From: Takakia lepidozioides
Taxonomy: Eukaryota > Streptophyta > Takakiopsida > Takakiales > Takakiaceae
Assembly: GCA_030704615.1 (NCBI GenBank)
Contig: CM060731.1
Span: 14,136,001-14,200,000, forward strand
Length of the DNA: 64,000 nt
Direction: 5' to 3'
Positions within the stretch are counted from its first letter, which is position 1. Every line of letters starts with the position of its first letter. Below, piece after piece: positions 11,494 through 23,089 of the stretch. Under the pieces are notes generated by a model. That model ran no database searches and was not told where the DNA came from. It saw only the letters and a program-made list of their open reading frames with translations. The translations under genes were made by a program, and so were the position numbers.

Positions 11494-12714
11494 TTATTGA
11501 CGTGTAGCTCGGGGCTTAGCTGGATATTGTTGATGAAACTCTTGGACTTTGTCAGATGCATTGGCGAGGTTGGATGAAGGTTCCCACGTTCGTTCGCTGA
11601 TGTCGTAGCTTTTCCAATGTATGAAATACTCAAGACGTTTATACTTGATGCGAGAGTCTAGGACTTCATCGACTTCATATTCAATTTCCAGATTGACTTC
11701 GATTGGTGGAGGTGGTACGGAGACTCTTCTTGAAATATTCGATGGATGATACAACTCTAATAATGAAACATGAAAGACTGGATGGATGCGCATACTTCGT
11801 GGGAGTTCAAGCCGAAAACTGACCGGATTTATTTGTCGAATAATTTTGAATGGTCCCAGACATTGATAATCCAACTTCCTTGATGGTCGCAATGTTTGTA
11901 TGTCCCGTCGAAGAAGCCACACACGATCTCCGACCTTGAACTGGGGTTGGAGTTGGCGACATTGATCTGCGTACTCCTTGTATTGTTTTGAGCTTCTGTG
12001 AGGTGGAATGTAAGCTCCTTGTGAATCGTAGCGAGATGAGTAGCAAGGTTTCTGCAGCAGGGTTTCCAACAGTCTTCATGTGGAAAGGGTTTGCTCAAGG
12101 ATGATGACCATAATTAGAGAAAAATGGAGTTTGCTTGGTCGAAGAATGTATAGTGTTGTTGTAGGCAAACTCAGCTAATGACAAAAGGTCCGTCCAATTA
12201 TCTTAGTGATAATTTATCATACAGCGAAGATACTGCTCCAAAATCTGGTTTACACGTTCGGTTTGACCATCAGTCTGTGGATGATTAGCTGTAGAGAGGT
12301 TGATCTTAGTATCCAATATGTGAAATAATCCCCTCCAGAAATTCGATATGAACTGTGGTCCTCGATCAGATACGATGTCCTTCGGGAGTCCATGAATGCG
12401 GTAGATATTATTGAGGAAGAGTATTGCAGTTTCCTCGTCGGTAACCGTCTTATTACATGGAATGAAATGTGTCATCTTTGTAAAACGATCTATAATAACA
12501 AGGATTGAATCGGTGGTCTTGGAAATTGGAAGGTCCGTAATAAAGTCCATAGACACGGACGACCATGGACCCTTGGGAATGGGTAATGGTTGAAGAGGCT
12601 GTAAGGTCGATGTCGTGGTCCCTTCGCTCTAGTACACGTGTCGCAAGATTTTATAAATTCTTTCACGAGTTTCCACATCTGCGGCCACCAATAGTCCCTG
12701 GATATCAATTCCAT
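11494..12714 (-). pseudogene. gypsy-1 integrase and chromodomain
   Basis: The zinc-binding end appears as YWWPQMWKLVKEFIKSCDTC. The catalytic core has MSMDFITDLP, VSDRGPQF and the TERVNQILEQYL segment holding the DDE residues. The C-terminal ORF (11494-12069) has LYHPSNISRR and the chromodomain pattern VDEVLDSR...LEYFIHWKSY...TWEPSSNL at about 11536-11679. Chromodomains of this family are thought to guide insertion into heterochromatin. The parts lie in different frames, so the protein is not made intact. Confidence 0.9.
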
Positions 12715-12771
12715 TGTTTTGTTGAAGCCGAAATGTCCTGCAGCCGGAAGATCATGACATGTTTGAAGAAT

Positions 12772-13617
12772 TCAAAGTCGTGTAGGTCCTGGAGGTACAT
12801 AGAAAAGTCCCTTGAAATAAAGTAAGTCATCTTGGAATTCGAAGTCGTTTGTAACATGTGGGTTGTCTTGAGGTCGATTTAGTTGACTTCGTAGTGTCGT
12901 GGCAAATTGGTCGCTCTTCAGTGCTTCCTTAATCTTCTTTATGATCTCTACATCATCATAGGTGGACATGGATAGCATATTCACTTGGAGATTTGCTGGT
13001 TTCAAGATGATGGATTTCTGTTGGTCAAAAGCTACATCCCCTTCTTTTGGCGCAAGATACGATCGTTGAGAACAAGCATCTGGTTTTCCTTGAAGATGTC
13101 GGGGACGGTAGGTAATAACAAAATCAAACCTTGCTAATGACATACTCCATCTCGCTTGACATCGATTCAAAACACGAGCACTCATAAAATACTCGAGGTT
13201 TTTGTGATCTGTATAGACTGTGACACGATGTTTAGCTCCCTCCAATAGATGACGCCACTCCTCAAAAGCATTGATAATCGCTAGAAGTTTTTTGTCATGG
13301 ATTTCATAATTGATCTCCGCAGCGGAAAATTTGCGAGAACGAAAACCAACAGGGTGAAGTCGGCCATCTGTACCGTATTGAGAGAGTACCGCGCCATGTG
13401 CAAAGTTCGATGCATCTGCTTCCAAAAAGAATGGTTTAGATGGGTCTGCATGTACCAATATTGGAGCCGTTGTAAATACCTGCTTCAGCCTTTCAAATGC
13501 TTGGTCAGCCTTCTCGTCCCATATAAATTTGTCCTTCCCTGTGAGTCGTGTCAATGGTGCAGCAATTTTCAATTTGCAACTGCACAAAATAGGATAGAAC
13601 TGGAATATAGTGTACAA
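12772..13617 (-). pseudogene. gypsy-1 RNase H domain
   Basis: A 281-residue frame covers the RT thumb and RNase H. It contains LTRLTGKDKFIWDEKADQAF, FFLEADASNFAHGAVLSQ, KLLAIINAFEEWRHLLEGA and YTDHKNLEYF, then ITYRPRHLQGKPDACSQ. The last usually reads GKPDALSR. The expected acidic residues (D in EADAS, E in IHDKKLLAI-type context, D in TDHKNL) are mostly present. Confidence 0.9.
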
Positions 13618-13675
13618 AGGTGCACATCCTAAACCTAGAAGTTGATTTTAATCCACTCGATGATGGTTTGTATTT

Positions 13676-14480
13676 TCATTTGTCGGAAATAATGTAGCCC
13701 AAAAATTCGACTTCAGATTGGTGGAAAAGACATTTTTCCAACTTAGCATATAGTCCTATTTCCCTCAATTTATCAAGGACAAGGCGTATATGGTGACCAT
13801 GTTTTTCTTCATTCTGTGAAAATATCAAAATGTCGTCCAAATAGATGACTACAAAGTCATCTAAAAATGTCATTCATCATGTGTTGAAAAATTGCTGGAG
13901 CATTTGTAAGACCGAAAGGCATAACATTGTATTCGAAATGTCCGTACTTTGTGCGAAAATCAGTCTTCCATTCGTCTCCTTCTTTTATTCGTACAAGGTT
14001 GTAAGCTCATCTCAAGTTGATTTTTGTGAAAAAATTTGCTCGTCCAAATTGTTAGAGGAGTCCGGAAATCAGCGGTAGTGGGTAACGATTTTTTATAGTG
14101 ACTTTGTTGAGCCCACGATAGTCCACACACATGCGTAACGATCCGTCCTTCTTTTTCATAAATAAAATAGGTGTTCCCGTGGGTGATTTCGAATGTCGAA
14201 TGAAATTCTTTGACAAATTCTCATCAATTGATTCGCGTAAAGCAGCCAGCTCTGTCTGAGATAAATTGTAGATCGGGCCGAATGGTGATTGAGCTCCTTC
14301 TTGCAATTCAATTGCACAATCATAAGGTCGATGTTCTGGCAACATATCTGTATTTTTCTTCTCGAAGACATCCTTGAAATCTTGATATTGAGTGGATAAT
14401 GTCGAAGTACCTTGGTCTGTTGTGGTTTTGATCGGAGTCGCATAAAGTGCAAATGTCACGTCGTTCTTCGTAGCTCGCAT
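13676..14480 (-). pseudogene. gypsy-1 reverse transcriptase
   Basis: The fingers part at 14052-14480 has [37 protein letters not shown]. The palm with catalytic [13 protein letters not shown] lies in another frame at 13676-13873. The segment between (about 13873-14050) still resembles the RT core but needs at least one frameshift to be read through. Confidence 0.9.
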
Positions 14481-14651
14481 GAAGGCTCTAGCTCCAAGAA
14501 ACAGGGGTTGAATACCTTTGGTACTTTTGCATTTTTGTCTTGCCGAAATTTTTCATGATTGTCAGTCGATGTCAAGATTATGAAGTACAAACCAGGGAAA
14601 TCCAAGAATCACAGGATTCGTTGGAGACTGGATAACATTGAAAACAATCTG

Positions 14652-14957
14652 TTATGCTTGATTTTTAAGCTTCACTTCAAGGGGTTGAGTTTCATGGTCA
14701 ATATTTCCTGATGCTAATGGTTGTCCATCGATGACTTCAACAGGGGCCGAGAATTTCTTTCTTACGAGCGTTAAATTGTGTTGCTTCACAAAGTCTTTGT
14801 CAATAAAACACGCTGAAGCGCCCGAGTCCAAAAGTGCTTCTACGGAGATATCTCGATTTTGCATCCTGATCTTTACTGGAACTGTGAAACAAGGTACAGG
14901 GTCTAGAGGTAGAAATTTTTTTTTTTTTTTTGAGGAATTTGAGGTGTCCAGCCGCAT
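14652..14957 (-). pseudogene. gypsy-1 aspartic protease
   Basis: The frame holds VEALLDSGASACFIDKDFV, the retropepsin active site (D-S-G-A) with its usual context. A (T)n run on the plus strand near 14918-14932 gives a poly-lysine stretch at the start of this frame and may mark a homopolymer length change. Confidence 0.85.
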
Positions 14958-14962
14958 GGTCC

Positions 14963-15835
14963 CTACTGTGACTGGACATCTTCGTTTTCCGACCTCCTCG
15001 TATCGAATACTTGAGTTGTGCCCCGAGCTTTGAATCTTCTCCTGTTGGGGTAGTTTAATGCTATGTGATCATCTTCTCCGCAATAAAGACATAATCCATT
15101 CGAGCGCCGTCTTTGTTTTTCTTGTGGCATCAATGGCTTGAATCGGACAACACCAATCTGCATAGGATCATTACCGGATATCTGATGGATCGTTGTGTTT
15201 GGTGCCGTAGTAGCAGCGGCATGGTACGTTGTCGACCATCCAGATCACTTCTCTTGACGTCTTTCGAACAAACGATTATCACATGCAATGACTTGGGTGA
15301 TGAATTCGCTCAGTGTACTCACGTTTGACATTGTCAGCAACAAATCTTTAACATCATCTTTTAGGCCACATCGAAACTGACTCATGAGACTCTTCTCATT
15401 TCAGTCGAGGTCGCACGCAAGTTGTCGAAATTCAACAGCATAAACGGAAGCTGGACGTGCTCCTTGTTGAAGATTTCGCATCTTTGTCTCTGCAACTCTC
15501 TCTCTCTCATTCTCTCCAAACGTTGTAGTGAACTCGGACATGAATGCTTCAAAATTATGCAAAATTTTCTCTAATAGCGGTGCAAACCAAGATAGGGCAG
15601 TGCCGGATAGAAGGGTGCCCACAAATCCCACTTCAATACCTTCATCAGGGTAGCGTTGTGGATGTAGTCGTAGGAACAATCGTACTTGTTGAACAAAACC
15701 GCGAAATCTTGATCTCGTCCCATCAAATTTTTCGGGAATGCTGACCTTTGGTTCCCTTGTAATCTGTTTGCAGATTTGGAGGAACCGTTGCATTAGAATT
15801 TGTTGTAGTAGGGACTCGTAAGGTTGAAGATCCAT
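14963..15835 (-). pseudogene. gypsy-1 gag with altered zinc knuckle
   Basis: The gag core at 15401-15835 has the retrotransposon gag pattern (GTRSRFRGFVQQVRLFLR, FVGTLLSGTALSWFAPLLE, LQQGARPASVYAVEFRQLA). A zinc knuckle follows at about 15060-15110: CLYCGEDDHIALNYP. The fourth ligand of the CCHC box is Tyr instead of Cys, so zinc binding is probably lost. The parts are in different frames. Confidence 0.85.
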
Positions 15836-16038
15836 TGTTCGAATCCTTCAACTCTGAAATTTGTTGTTGCAAATTGTTGAGAGCGTTGTCAAGATCTTGA
15901 GACTGATCAGTTGCAGTTGGGCAGTAGAGGCACGAAGTTCTTCCATCTGGAGCTGAAGACTTTGCAATGTGGCGACCATTTCCACAAATGTGCCTTCCAA
16001 ATTAACTAACTAAGGAACAAACTTTAGTCTCGCCAAAC

Positions 16039-16539
16039 TGTCAAGGATGATAACATGACTGAACACCAACCAGAGATCAGATTAGAGGTACAAGACTAGA
16101 CAAGAAGTCAAGGCCGGCGTGGCCAAATGCATGATGAATAAATAGGAATCAAGACGATCTTTATAACAATGAACAAAAGTACAAGATATTGGAAACTGGG
16201 CTAGGGTACTGGGAACTGGAAACAAGAGTAGCTTGAACTGGTGTTGGCAAGACTGAAGAGTGTCCAGTCTCGCCTCCTATATATACTGGCTACTAAGAAG
16301 CTTCCCTAAGAAGCTTCCTCTATTGAGGTTGCTTGCTGGAGCAGTTTCCAAGATTAAACAAAGGTTTCTTGATGGAGAAGCTTCCTTAAACAAAAGAGGT
16401 ATCTTGATGGAGAAGATTCCTCCAAAGGAAGCTTCCTGAGCAGTTTCCCAAGTTATTCTTGGTAATTTGGTAAACTCCCGGTAACTTGGTAACTTCTGGT
16501 ATTTACTCCTGGTAAGTTCTTCTGGGCTATGTCATGACA
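16039..16539 (-). repeat. gypsy-1 5' LTR
   Basis: Read on the minus strand the LTR starts TGTCATGACATAGCCC and ends CATCCTTGACA, about 501 bases. A TATA-like TATATATAGG is at about plus-strand 16278-16288. An inverted related LTR lies at 17083-17535. After the LTR the minus strand reads GTTTGGCGAGACTAAAG, a possible primer-binding site of unknown tRNA. Confidence 0.8.
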
Positions 16540-16540
16540 G

Positions 16541-17080
16541 TTGGTGGATAAGTTGCCCAAACAGTCCTGCTGATTAATCCCTCTGCAGTGTAAAAATTGA
16601 GTGAGACCCAAAGCTTTGGGATCAACAGACACAGATAAGGGTAAACAAGTTCACGGTCGATCTGAGCAAGCCAATTGTTTTCCAGGTTAGACTTCAAACC
16701 TTAAATTGCAGACCTATTCACGTAATTTCATCGTGACATCTTTGCTGGATCATCCATTGTATGGTAAATTAGATGTTGTACGATCGATTACACCAGTCTC
16801 CTGGAAGTTCAACTTTGTTACATGTCCGGAATCTTAGGTACTAATAGTGGGTTTGGTAGGGAGGCTTTGGAGACCTATGAGCAAATGAAACAAGAAAGAA
16901 ATTTCTTTTTGTTCTTAAGGCCTGTGCCAATGTGACCAGGCTACAATTGTTTGCGTTGTTGTCAATGCATATGCAAGCTTGGCAGCCCTGGAGAAGGGCA
17001 AACAAGTCCGTGCTGACATAATTAAAGCTGGAATTGTTCTAGATATCATTCTGGAAAATACCCTAGTCGACTTACTTACC
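16541..17080 (+). pseudogene. PPR gene fragment 1
   Basis: At about 16850-17075 a broken frame reads GFGREALETYEQMKQE and later SLAALEKGKQVRADIIKAG followed by ILENTLVD. This is the PLS-type pentatricopeptide repeat pattern of plant RNA-editing factors. It ends abruptly at the neighbouring LTR. A paralogous fragment lies at 19453-19790. Family PPR proteins bind organellar RNA, but this piece is too short and broken to work. Confidence 0.65.
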
Positions 17081-17082
17081 AT

Positions 17083-17535
17083 TACTTACCAAGTTATCAG
17101 AAGTTTACCAAATTACCAAGAGTAACTTGGAAAACTGCTCAGGAAGCTTCTCCATCAAGATACCTCCTTTGTTTAAGAAGCTTCTCCATCAAGAAACCTT
17201 TGTTTAATCTTGGAAACTTCTCCAGCAAGCAACCTCCATAGGGGAAGCTTCTTAGGGAAACTTCTTAGGGAAACTTCTTAGTAGCCAGTATATATAGGAG
17301 ACGAGACTGGACACTCTTCAGTCTCGCCAACACCAGTTCAAGCTACTTTTGTTTCCAGTTCCCAGTACCCTAGCCCAGTTTCCAATATCTTGTACTCTTG
17401 TTCATTGTTATAAAGATTGTCTTGATTCCTATTTATTCATCATGCCATTGGCCATGCCGGCCTTGACTTCTTGTCTAGTCTTGTACCTCTAATCTGATCT
17501 CTGGTTGGTGTTCAGTCATGTTCTCGTCCTTGACA
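17083..17535 (+). repeat. 5'-truncated solo LTR of the gypsy-1 family, plus strand
   Basis: This is the reverse complement of the LTR at 16039-16539 with moderate divergence. It has the same TATA (CCAGTATATATAGGAG) and ends GTCCTTGACA. The first 40-50 bases of the LTR, including TGTCATGACATAGCC, are missing. No internal sequence follows. Confidence 0.8.
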
Positions 17536-17920
17536 CCAACCACTCTAAGTACCCTATCTGTAGCAAGCAACATCCCCTGCATTCTTACCACCAGAACCAA
17601 CAAGACCAGACTTTCACTAAAACAAAGGTTGTTTGAATAAAAGAGGCAGGGGGAGTGCCCAGTGCGCAGGAAGCAGATATGTACTGGACTAGGAAAGTAA
17701 AATTACACACACAATGGCCCAAACCGATTACAAAAACAAAGAGAGATATTTACCTCTAACACCCAAAATCTTCGCAGAAACTATGATGATGGGAATCTTT
17801 CCTTCTTGCCTCTGTCACATACATTCACCCCTCTCTAACATCATGATTCAGTCCATTCGCATCTACAAAGTAAAGCCAAGGAGGTCAACCAGTTAAGAGT
17901 TTCACAACCGACACACAAAA

Positions 17921-18020
17921 ATGACGACGATGACATGGCTAACGACGGTGACATGGCGTGACGACGATGACGTGGTGACGATGACGTGTCTACGATGACA
18001 TGGTGACGATGATGTGGCAC
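17921..18020 (+). repeat. imperfect GACGATGACRTGG minisatellite
   Basis: About seven diverged units built on GACGATGACATGG/GACGATGACGTGG follow each other, with small insertions. Confidence 0.7.
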
Positions 18021-18589
18021 TATGACACCCTATATCTGCTCTACGCTAAAGTAGCTCTCCACCTTCGGTCGTCGCTAGAATTCAACACTTTGCGGCACGT
18101 ACATGATGATGTCTCCAAATTGCAGCTCCAAACTTGAAGAATATGGGAGGGTTGATTTGCAATATATATGTGAAAATAGGTGGGCTAAAATGACCAATTT
18201 CTCCCAAAGCAAATAGGGGCTCTCATAAGATTTTGAAGTTTGGAATCATATTTAATCATATGGTCAGTCTTTGCAGTGCAAGCGCGACATTTGATGTGAA
18301 ATTTCATGAATATTCTTGTCATCGCCAAATTCAAGCAAAATGTTGCAGCACATTGGGTGGGTCCATTGCACCTGCGACGTGGGCAAGTCAACACCCCTCG
18401 GCCATATATTTTATGACCCTGACCACCTTTGATTCCTACATGGTCAAAGAGGAGTTGTAGGAGGATTTGAGCCCAGAAAATAAAACCCCTGAGAAGCCAG
18501 AAGGCAAATAGAATATTGATGCGTCAGAAAAGGAATAAAATCACATACATGGTCTATTTCTATTTTATTGGCTCCTCTTTAGAGCAAGC

Positions 18590-18690
18590 CTCAAATTGCA
18601 ATGGGCTCTCTTGCTTTGGCAAAACATAAGAGGAAGGGAAAAAACTAGGGAGCATGACTTAGCACAACACACCAATCGCAGCCTTGACAT
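18590..18690. repeat. about 100-bp repeat, first copy
   Basis: The words GGTCTCTCTTGCTTTGGCA-type, ACATAAGAGGAAG and GAGCATGACT(T/C)AGCACAACACACC recur at 21446-21535. There it directly abuts a copia fragment. Confidence 0.55.
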
Positions 18691-19189
18691 GATATAAGGT
18701 CATTTGACCATATTTTCTCAACATGATGTGTACCGTCCTTGGACAACCGTTTAGGCATTTTTGCGCCTAATAATTATTTAAACCAAACAGACTGCTTAGG
18801 CACGTTTCTCAAACCATTTCTCACATTAGGCATCTTCATGCTATAAGTTTTTTGTATTAGGCACATGAGAAGAGAAAACATTTATTTTCTTAAGAATAAA
18901 AATACAAAATGCAAACCCAATGTCTATGTGTAGATGTCTTGCAAATCTGCACATTGAAAATGAGGATATCCCTGATCTCAATGTGGTGGACGAGGTAGAT
19001 GGAGATTAGTGAGGAGGATGAATATGATGACATTGTCCAGTCCATGCATTGTTCAGCTCTTGCAGGGGCCTTTCGAAGTTACATGGAGCTCTCACAAATA
19101 GATTGGGATTTCTAGGAAGTTATTTCCGCACGCATATATTTGTATTAATTGTTTTTCAATGAAATTTTCATCCTATTACAAACAACATG

Positions 19190-19405
19190 AGAAGAGGTTG
19201 GAACTCTTGCAAGCTCCGCAATTTCTCCGTCCTTATCCCCTGGTAGTTTCTCCTTAACTCCTCAAAGAATTCCACAACTGGGTTAAAGTCAAGCACGGGT
19301 GTTGGTGCTACAGCAGGAGCTTGGGTGGACTTCCTAGCTCCTGTTCCACTTGACATCCCACTGCTGCTTGCAGAAGCTGCGGGTGTAGCTGCCGATGTCA
19401 CCACT
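19190..19405 (-). pseudogene. Ty3/gypsy gag fragment of the DNMT-element family
   Basis: The minus-strand frame reads LDFNPVVEFFEELRRNYQG and IRTEKLRSLQEFQ. This matches the gag of the large element at about 41600-41710 (RFNPVVEFFQELRRNYQG, VRTEKLRSLQDFQ). It lies next to a PPR fragment and is isolated, with no LTR seen. Confidence 0.75.
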
Positions 19406-19452
19406 GCCCATGTGTTTATGCCAAATGTGACAGCCTTGAAAATGCAAGTCTG

Positions 19453-19790
19453 GTGTTGGGCAAAATGACTAGACAAATTGTGGTCTCATGGAGTGCAATT
19501 ATCGTAAGATATACCCAGAATGGGTTTGGTAGGGAGGTTGTGGAGACCTATGAACTAATGATAGGGGAAAGGGTAATGCCCAACCATGTCACTTTCATTG
19601 GTGTTCTCAATGCCGGTGCGAGCCTGGCAGCTCTGGAGAAGGGCAAAGAGGTCCAGGCTGATATGAGGAAGGATGGAATTGTTATATATATATATATATA
19701 TAGAGTGGACATGTATGCCAAATGCGGTAGCATAAAATATGCAAATCAAGTGTTCAACTATATGGCTCTTCTAATCTGGCTTGTCGGATG
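19453..19790 (+). pseudogene. PPR gene fragment 2
   Basis: An open frame has VVSWSAIIVRYTQNGFGRE, MPNHVTFIGVLNAGASLAAL, EKGKEVQADMRKDG and VDMYAKCGSIKYANQVFN, which are consecutive PLS-type PPR motifs. A (TA)n run at about 19683-19701 interrupts one repeat as YIYIYI. Paralogous to the fragment at 16850-17075. No full PPR gene is present. Confidence 0.75.
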
Positions 19791-20820
19791 AAGAGCACAT
19801 TTGGCAGTGATGCATTAAGGGAGGAAGAAAGTGATGTTGAAATGGATTTGCACAACAGTGACAATATTATGATAGGAGACACAAATCTTTATTGCATTCA
19901 GGTTGCAGTTTATCCTTCACTAAAGGCAACTTGTGATTTTTCTGCTCAGATAAATCCAGATACTTCATCTACAGTCTTGCTTTGCTTTTCATGATAGATT
20001 ATGTGTTACATGTGCGCTGTTTTGGTTTGGTTAGCTGTTGGGTCCTTGAATTCTGATCTTGATTTTTTCTGACACAAGGGGAGGATGGATGAATCAACCA
20101 TGTTTGCTTGTTGCTATGGATTGAAAGTACCAGACCTAAATATTGAGGGGAATGGATACTGAGGACCGTTTGCACTATTTTTGGTGTTTTGGCATGATGT
20201 AATGCAGGTTGTACCAGGAGAATACATATTCTAGAACTCCCTTGGCAAATATCCACATGTTATTCTGCCAATATTATAGGTGTCTACAGTATATATTTTG
20301 ACAAAAATATCATATGGACCTTCTGGCAATGTCAACGGTAACCATTGGACCAGCATGGGTTGGGTTTCATATGATTTCATTCTTCAAAGCTAGGCCTTCA
20401 TGTGATCAAAAGGCCTGTTGACAAACCACCTGTGGGAAACCAGTTACTTCAAGCAGTGGATGGGTGCCCACATGAACTGTCTTCCAAAACTGTATTTTCA
20501 ACATGTTTGGGTTCTGCAGAGTGTGACAAAATTGATTCTTGTTTCAACTTGTTCCTGGGAAAGAGCAGAGAGGAGCTCAGCAGCTATAGATCAATGCCTT
20601 GACACTACTTTAATTTTAACTCATGGTGGGGAGTCTACTTTTGAACAATAAGCGGATGCAGAGAGGAAAGGGAGATTGTCAGAGCCCGGTGTGCAAACGG
20701 CTTGAAGACGATATCCATTTTATGTTACAATGTCCTCTTTCTTATGTTTTTCCATTTTGTCCATAAGCTCTTTGAGCTTTCTGTGGACATTACAAGTTCC
20801 ATTTCATTTTGTTCTCTTTC
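19791..20820. other. intergenic, no gene recognised
   Basis: Short frames around 20400-20650 have no clear family. The stretch before the LINE-like fragment may be part of the same decayed element. Confidence 0.3.
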
Positions 20821-20829
20821 TTTTCCTGC

Positions 20830-20990
20830 AACGGGTCTATGCCTAGCTTGCACCAGGCGCAACGAGGATATTGAAACTGAAGAACACTTCTTCTTTTAGT
20901 TCCCTCTGTATTATGAGATATGTGGGAGATTCCACTATCTATTCCGTGGAACTCAATCTCTCATTGAAGTCTCCATTATGAGGATCGGAA
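20830..20990 (+). pseudogene. possible non-LTR element zinc-binding fragment
   Basis: Reading through a stop gives GLCLACTRRNEDIETEEHFFF, then FPLYYEICGRFHYLF. The C-x2-C, ETEEHF and CPLY-like pattern resembles the C-terminal zinc-binding region of endonuclease/reverse transcriptase elements. The final Cys is replaced by Phe. The match is short. Confidence 0.4.
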
Positions 20991-21436
20991 ATGCTTGGCA
21001 GCTTACCTGCACGAACGAAGGTGTTAGCCAGCGATAGGCACAGTCCCTTGAAACCATCTCTTGGTCAAACTTTCCCACCTGCTGCCAAGATTGCTGCAAC
21101 AACGGAGGGCTTGTGCGAGCTCCTGCCCTAAGGAATATTGTTTGAGCATACAGTGTGGGACTTGAGGCTGCCATCTGCGCACTAGGATTTCTTACTGATG
21201 TCTTTCTTACTGTAAAGCACTTTGGTCTCAATCTCTAGCCGGAGTTGCACGGTCAAAGTGATGAATTCTAAACCAATAAATAATAAAGATGAAAAGATGT
21301 CATATAAACAACATTCAAAATCCAAATGTACTTGTTATCAAACTTGGGGGGGCTTATTATCAAAACGAGCCAAGAACCTCTCATGTTGCATCTTGTTACG
21401 GGACAAAGTACACCGATCAAATTAACATAAAATAAA

Positions 21437-22900
21437 ACAATTGTAATGGTCTCTCTTGCTTTGGCATAACATAAGAGGAAGAGAAAACTATGGAGCATGA
21501 CTCAGCACAACACACCCAAGCGGTGCCTTGAGATAAAAGATGAATTGATTACTGAGAACTCTTTAGGTGTCTTTGCAGATATTGCCTTATTAGGAAGTCG
21601 ATTACGGAGATATGGTGCAGTCGCCACTGCTTCTTCCCAGAAACGTGGTCCAACCTCATGTGTTGCAACATACACCTCACACTTCTAACAAGCGTTCGAT
21701 TCTTCCTCTCTGCAACTTCATTCTGCTTTAGCGTATATGGTGTGATTGATTGTTTCACAATACCATTCTCCTTACAGAATTGATTAAAATTCCTTAAGAT
21801 GTACTCACCACCGCCATCACACCGAAGTGTTTTGATCTTTTCTCCAGTTTGATTCTCCACCAAAGCTTGAACGCTTTGAACCTATCGAGAACTCCAAACT
21901 TATTTTACATCATGTAAAGAAATATTTTCTTGGAGAACTCATCACTGAAGGTCAAAAAATACTTTGCACCTCCATGAGATTCGGACGACATATGACCACA
22001 TAGATCAATATGCACCAGCTCAAGAACTTTTTTTGTCGAGAACCTCCATCTTTTGAAATGAGTTGCGATGGTTTTACCATACACACATCCGTCACAAAAA
22101 CTCAAGATCGATCTCCTGTAAGATCCATTCCTTCACCATATTGTTAATTGACATGAATGCCAAATTTTGCATTGAGATATGTCCAAGTCTTTGATGCCTG
22201 AGGTCATTATGCTTGAGAGTGTATTATAGTCCACATGTAAAGCCTGGACAGCCCCAACTAGCTTGTACAATCTTGCATCTTAAACTACTCAGCTCAACCA
22301 ACAATGATTGGTAGAAACCTCAACCGTAAGACCTTGCTCAGTTAGCTAACTAACTGACAATAGGTTCTTTGTCAATCTATGAACATAGAGAACATCTCTG
22401 ATCTCTTTTGACACTCCAGATGATAATTCAAACACAATAGTACCTTCCCATGGATATCAAAACTAGTACTGTTGTCCAAGATACACCTTGTGTCCCACAA
22501 AGAGTTCTTTGAAAGTTGATAATGCTTCCTAATGGCTTCCACATAAGATATGCAACACTCCATTTCAAAAGTGTCACTAATCAAATCTGTGAGCAGCCCC
22601 ACCAAGAAGGCCTCCAAAACCGCAACCAATGTCCGCAAAGTGGACCTTGACATCTCTCCCATCTGCCACAAGGCACATACAAACACAAATCAAGAATACC
22701 CTTTCCTTGGACAAATTAGCATCATCTCCTGCATATGTGCATTGCTCAGATCCTGCTCAGAACATTGGGGAGCACCAAGCACTTTTTGAAGCATAATCTG
22801 AGTGACTTTTACTCCCTATAGACCCAAAGGATACAGTATTCAGATAAATACATCTCTCTCAGACTACACCTGTATCAACACATTTTGAGTATATGTCCAA
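21437..22900 (-). mobile_element. internally deleted Ty1/copia fragment
   Basis: Minus-strand frames give the integrase zinc region and N-terminus (FCDGCVYGKTIATHF, LELVHIDLCGHM, YFLTFSDEFSKK at 21905-22105). The core with LRCDGGGEYILRNF and KQNEVAERKNRTL is at 21549-21863. Upstream, about 22300-22450, is the protease/pre-integrase region. At 21533-21566 sequence equal to the inner part of the copia LTR at 33292-33623 (AAATTGATTACTGAGAACTC type) follows integrase directly. RT and RNase H are therefore deleted. The about 100-bp repeat shared with 18590-18690 lies at the left edge. Confidence 0.75.
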
Positions 22901-23089
22901 TAACATCTGGTAAGACCGCATCCTCAGCTCCACACCGTAGAACGAGAGGTATCAGAATGAGACATTAATGACTATTCCATTCCTGCCCACAATTTAGAGT
23001 TTCCAGAAGCATTAAACTACCGAAGACAACCAGTAACTGGGTTAGAGGAGCATATGCCATTCAACTGCTGGTAGTACAAGGGGACTGAC

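Larger units (their letters stand above)
10311..16539 (-). mobile_element. Ty3/gypsy chromovirus-type LTR retrotransposon, degenerate
   Basis: On the minus strand the order is LTR (16539-16039), gag, zinc knuckle, protease, reverse transcriptase, RNase H, integrase, chromodomain, a 3' segment with a polypurine tract, and the first about 90 bases of a 3' LTR. RT-RNaseH-integrase order and the C-terminal chromodomain place it among chromoviruses. Several frameshifts split the polyprotein. The 3' LTR is truncated, so no target duplication can be read. A GC-rich block at about 10700-11440 between the chromodomain and the polypurine tract looks foreign to the element. Confidence 0.9.
17536..19189. 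other. intergenic with short repeats, no gene recognised
   Basis: It contains the minisatellite at 17921-18020, a dispersed repeat word at 18729-18755 also found near 9990, and a block at about 18590-18690. The rest has no recognisable coding potential. Confidence 0.35.

Noticed and set aside
20953-21231. Missing exons of the tRNA methyltransferase
   Set aside because: The 92-residue minus-strand frame has none of the family motifs (ADIGCG, FPDPHFK).
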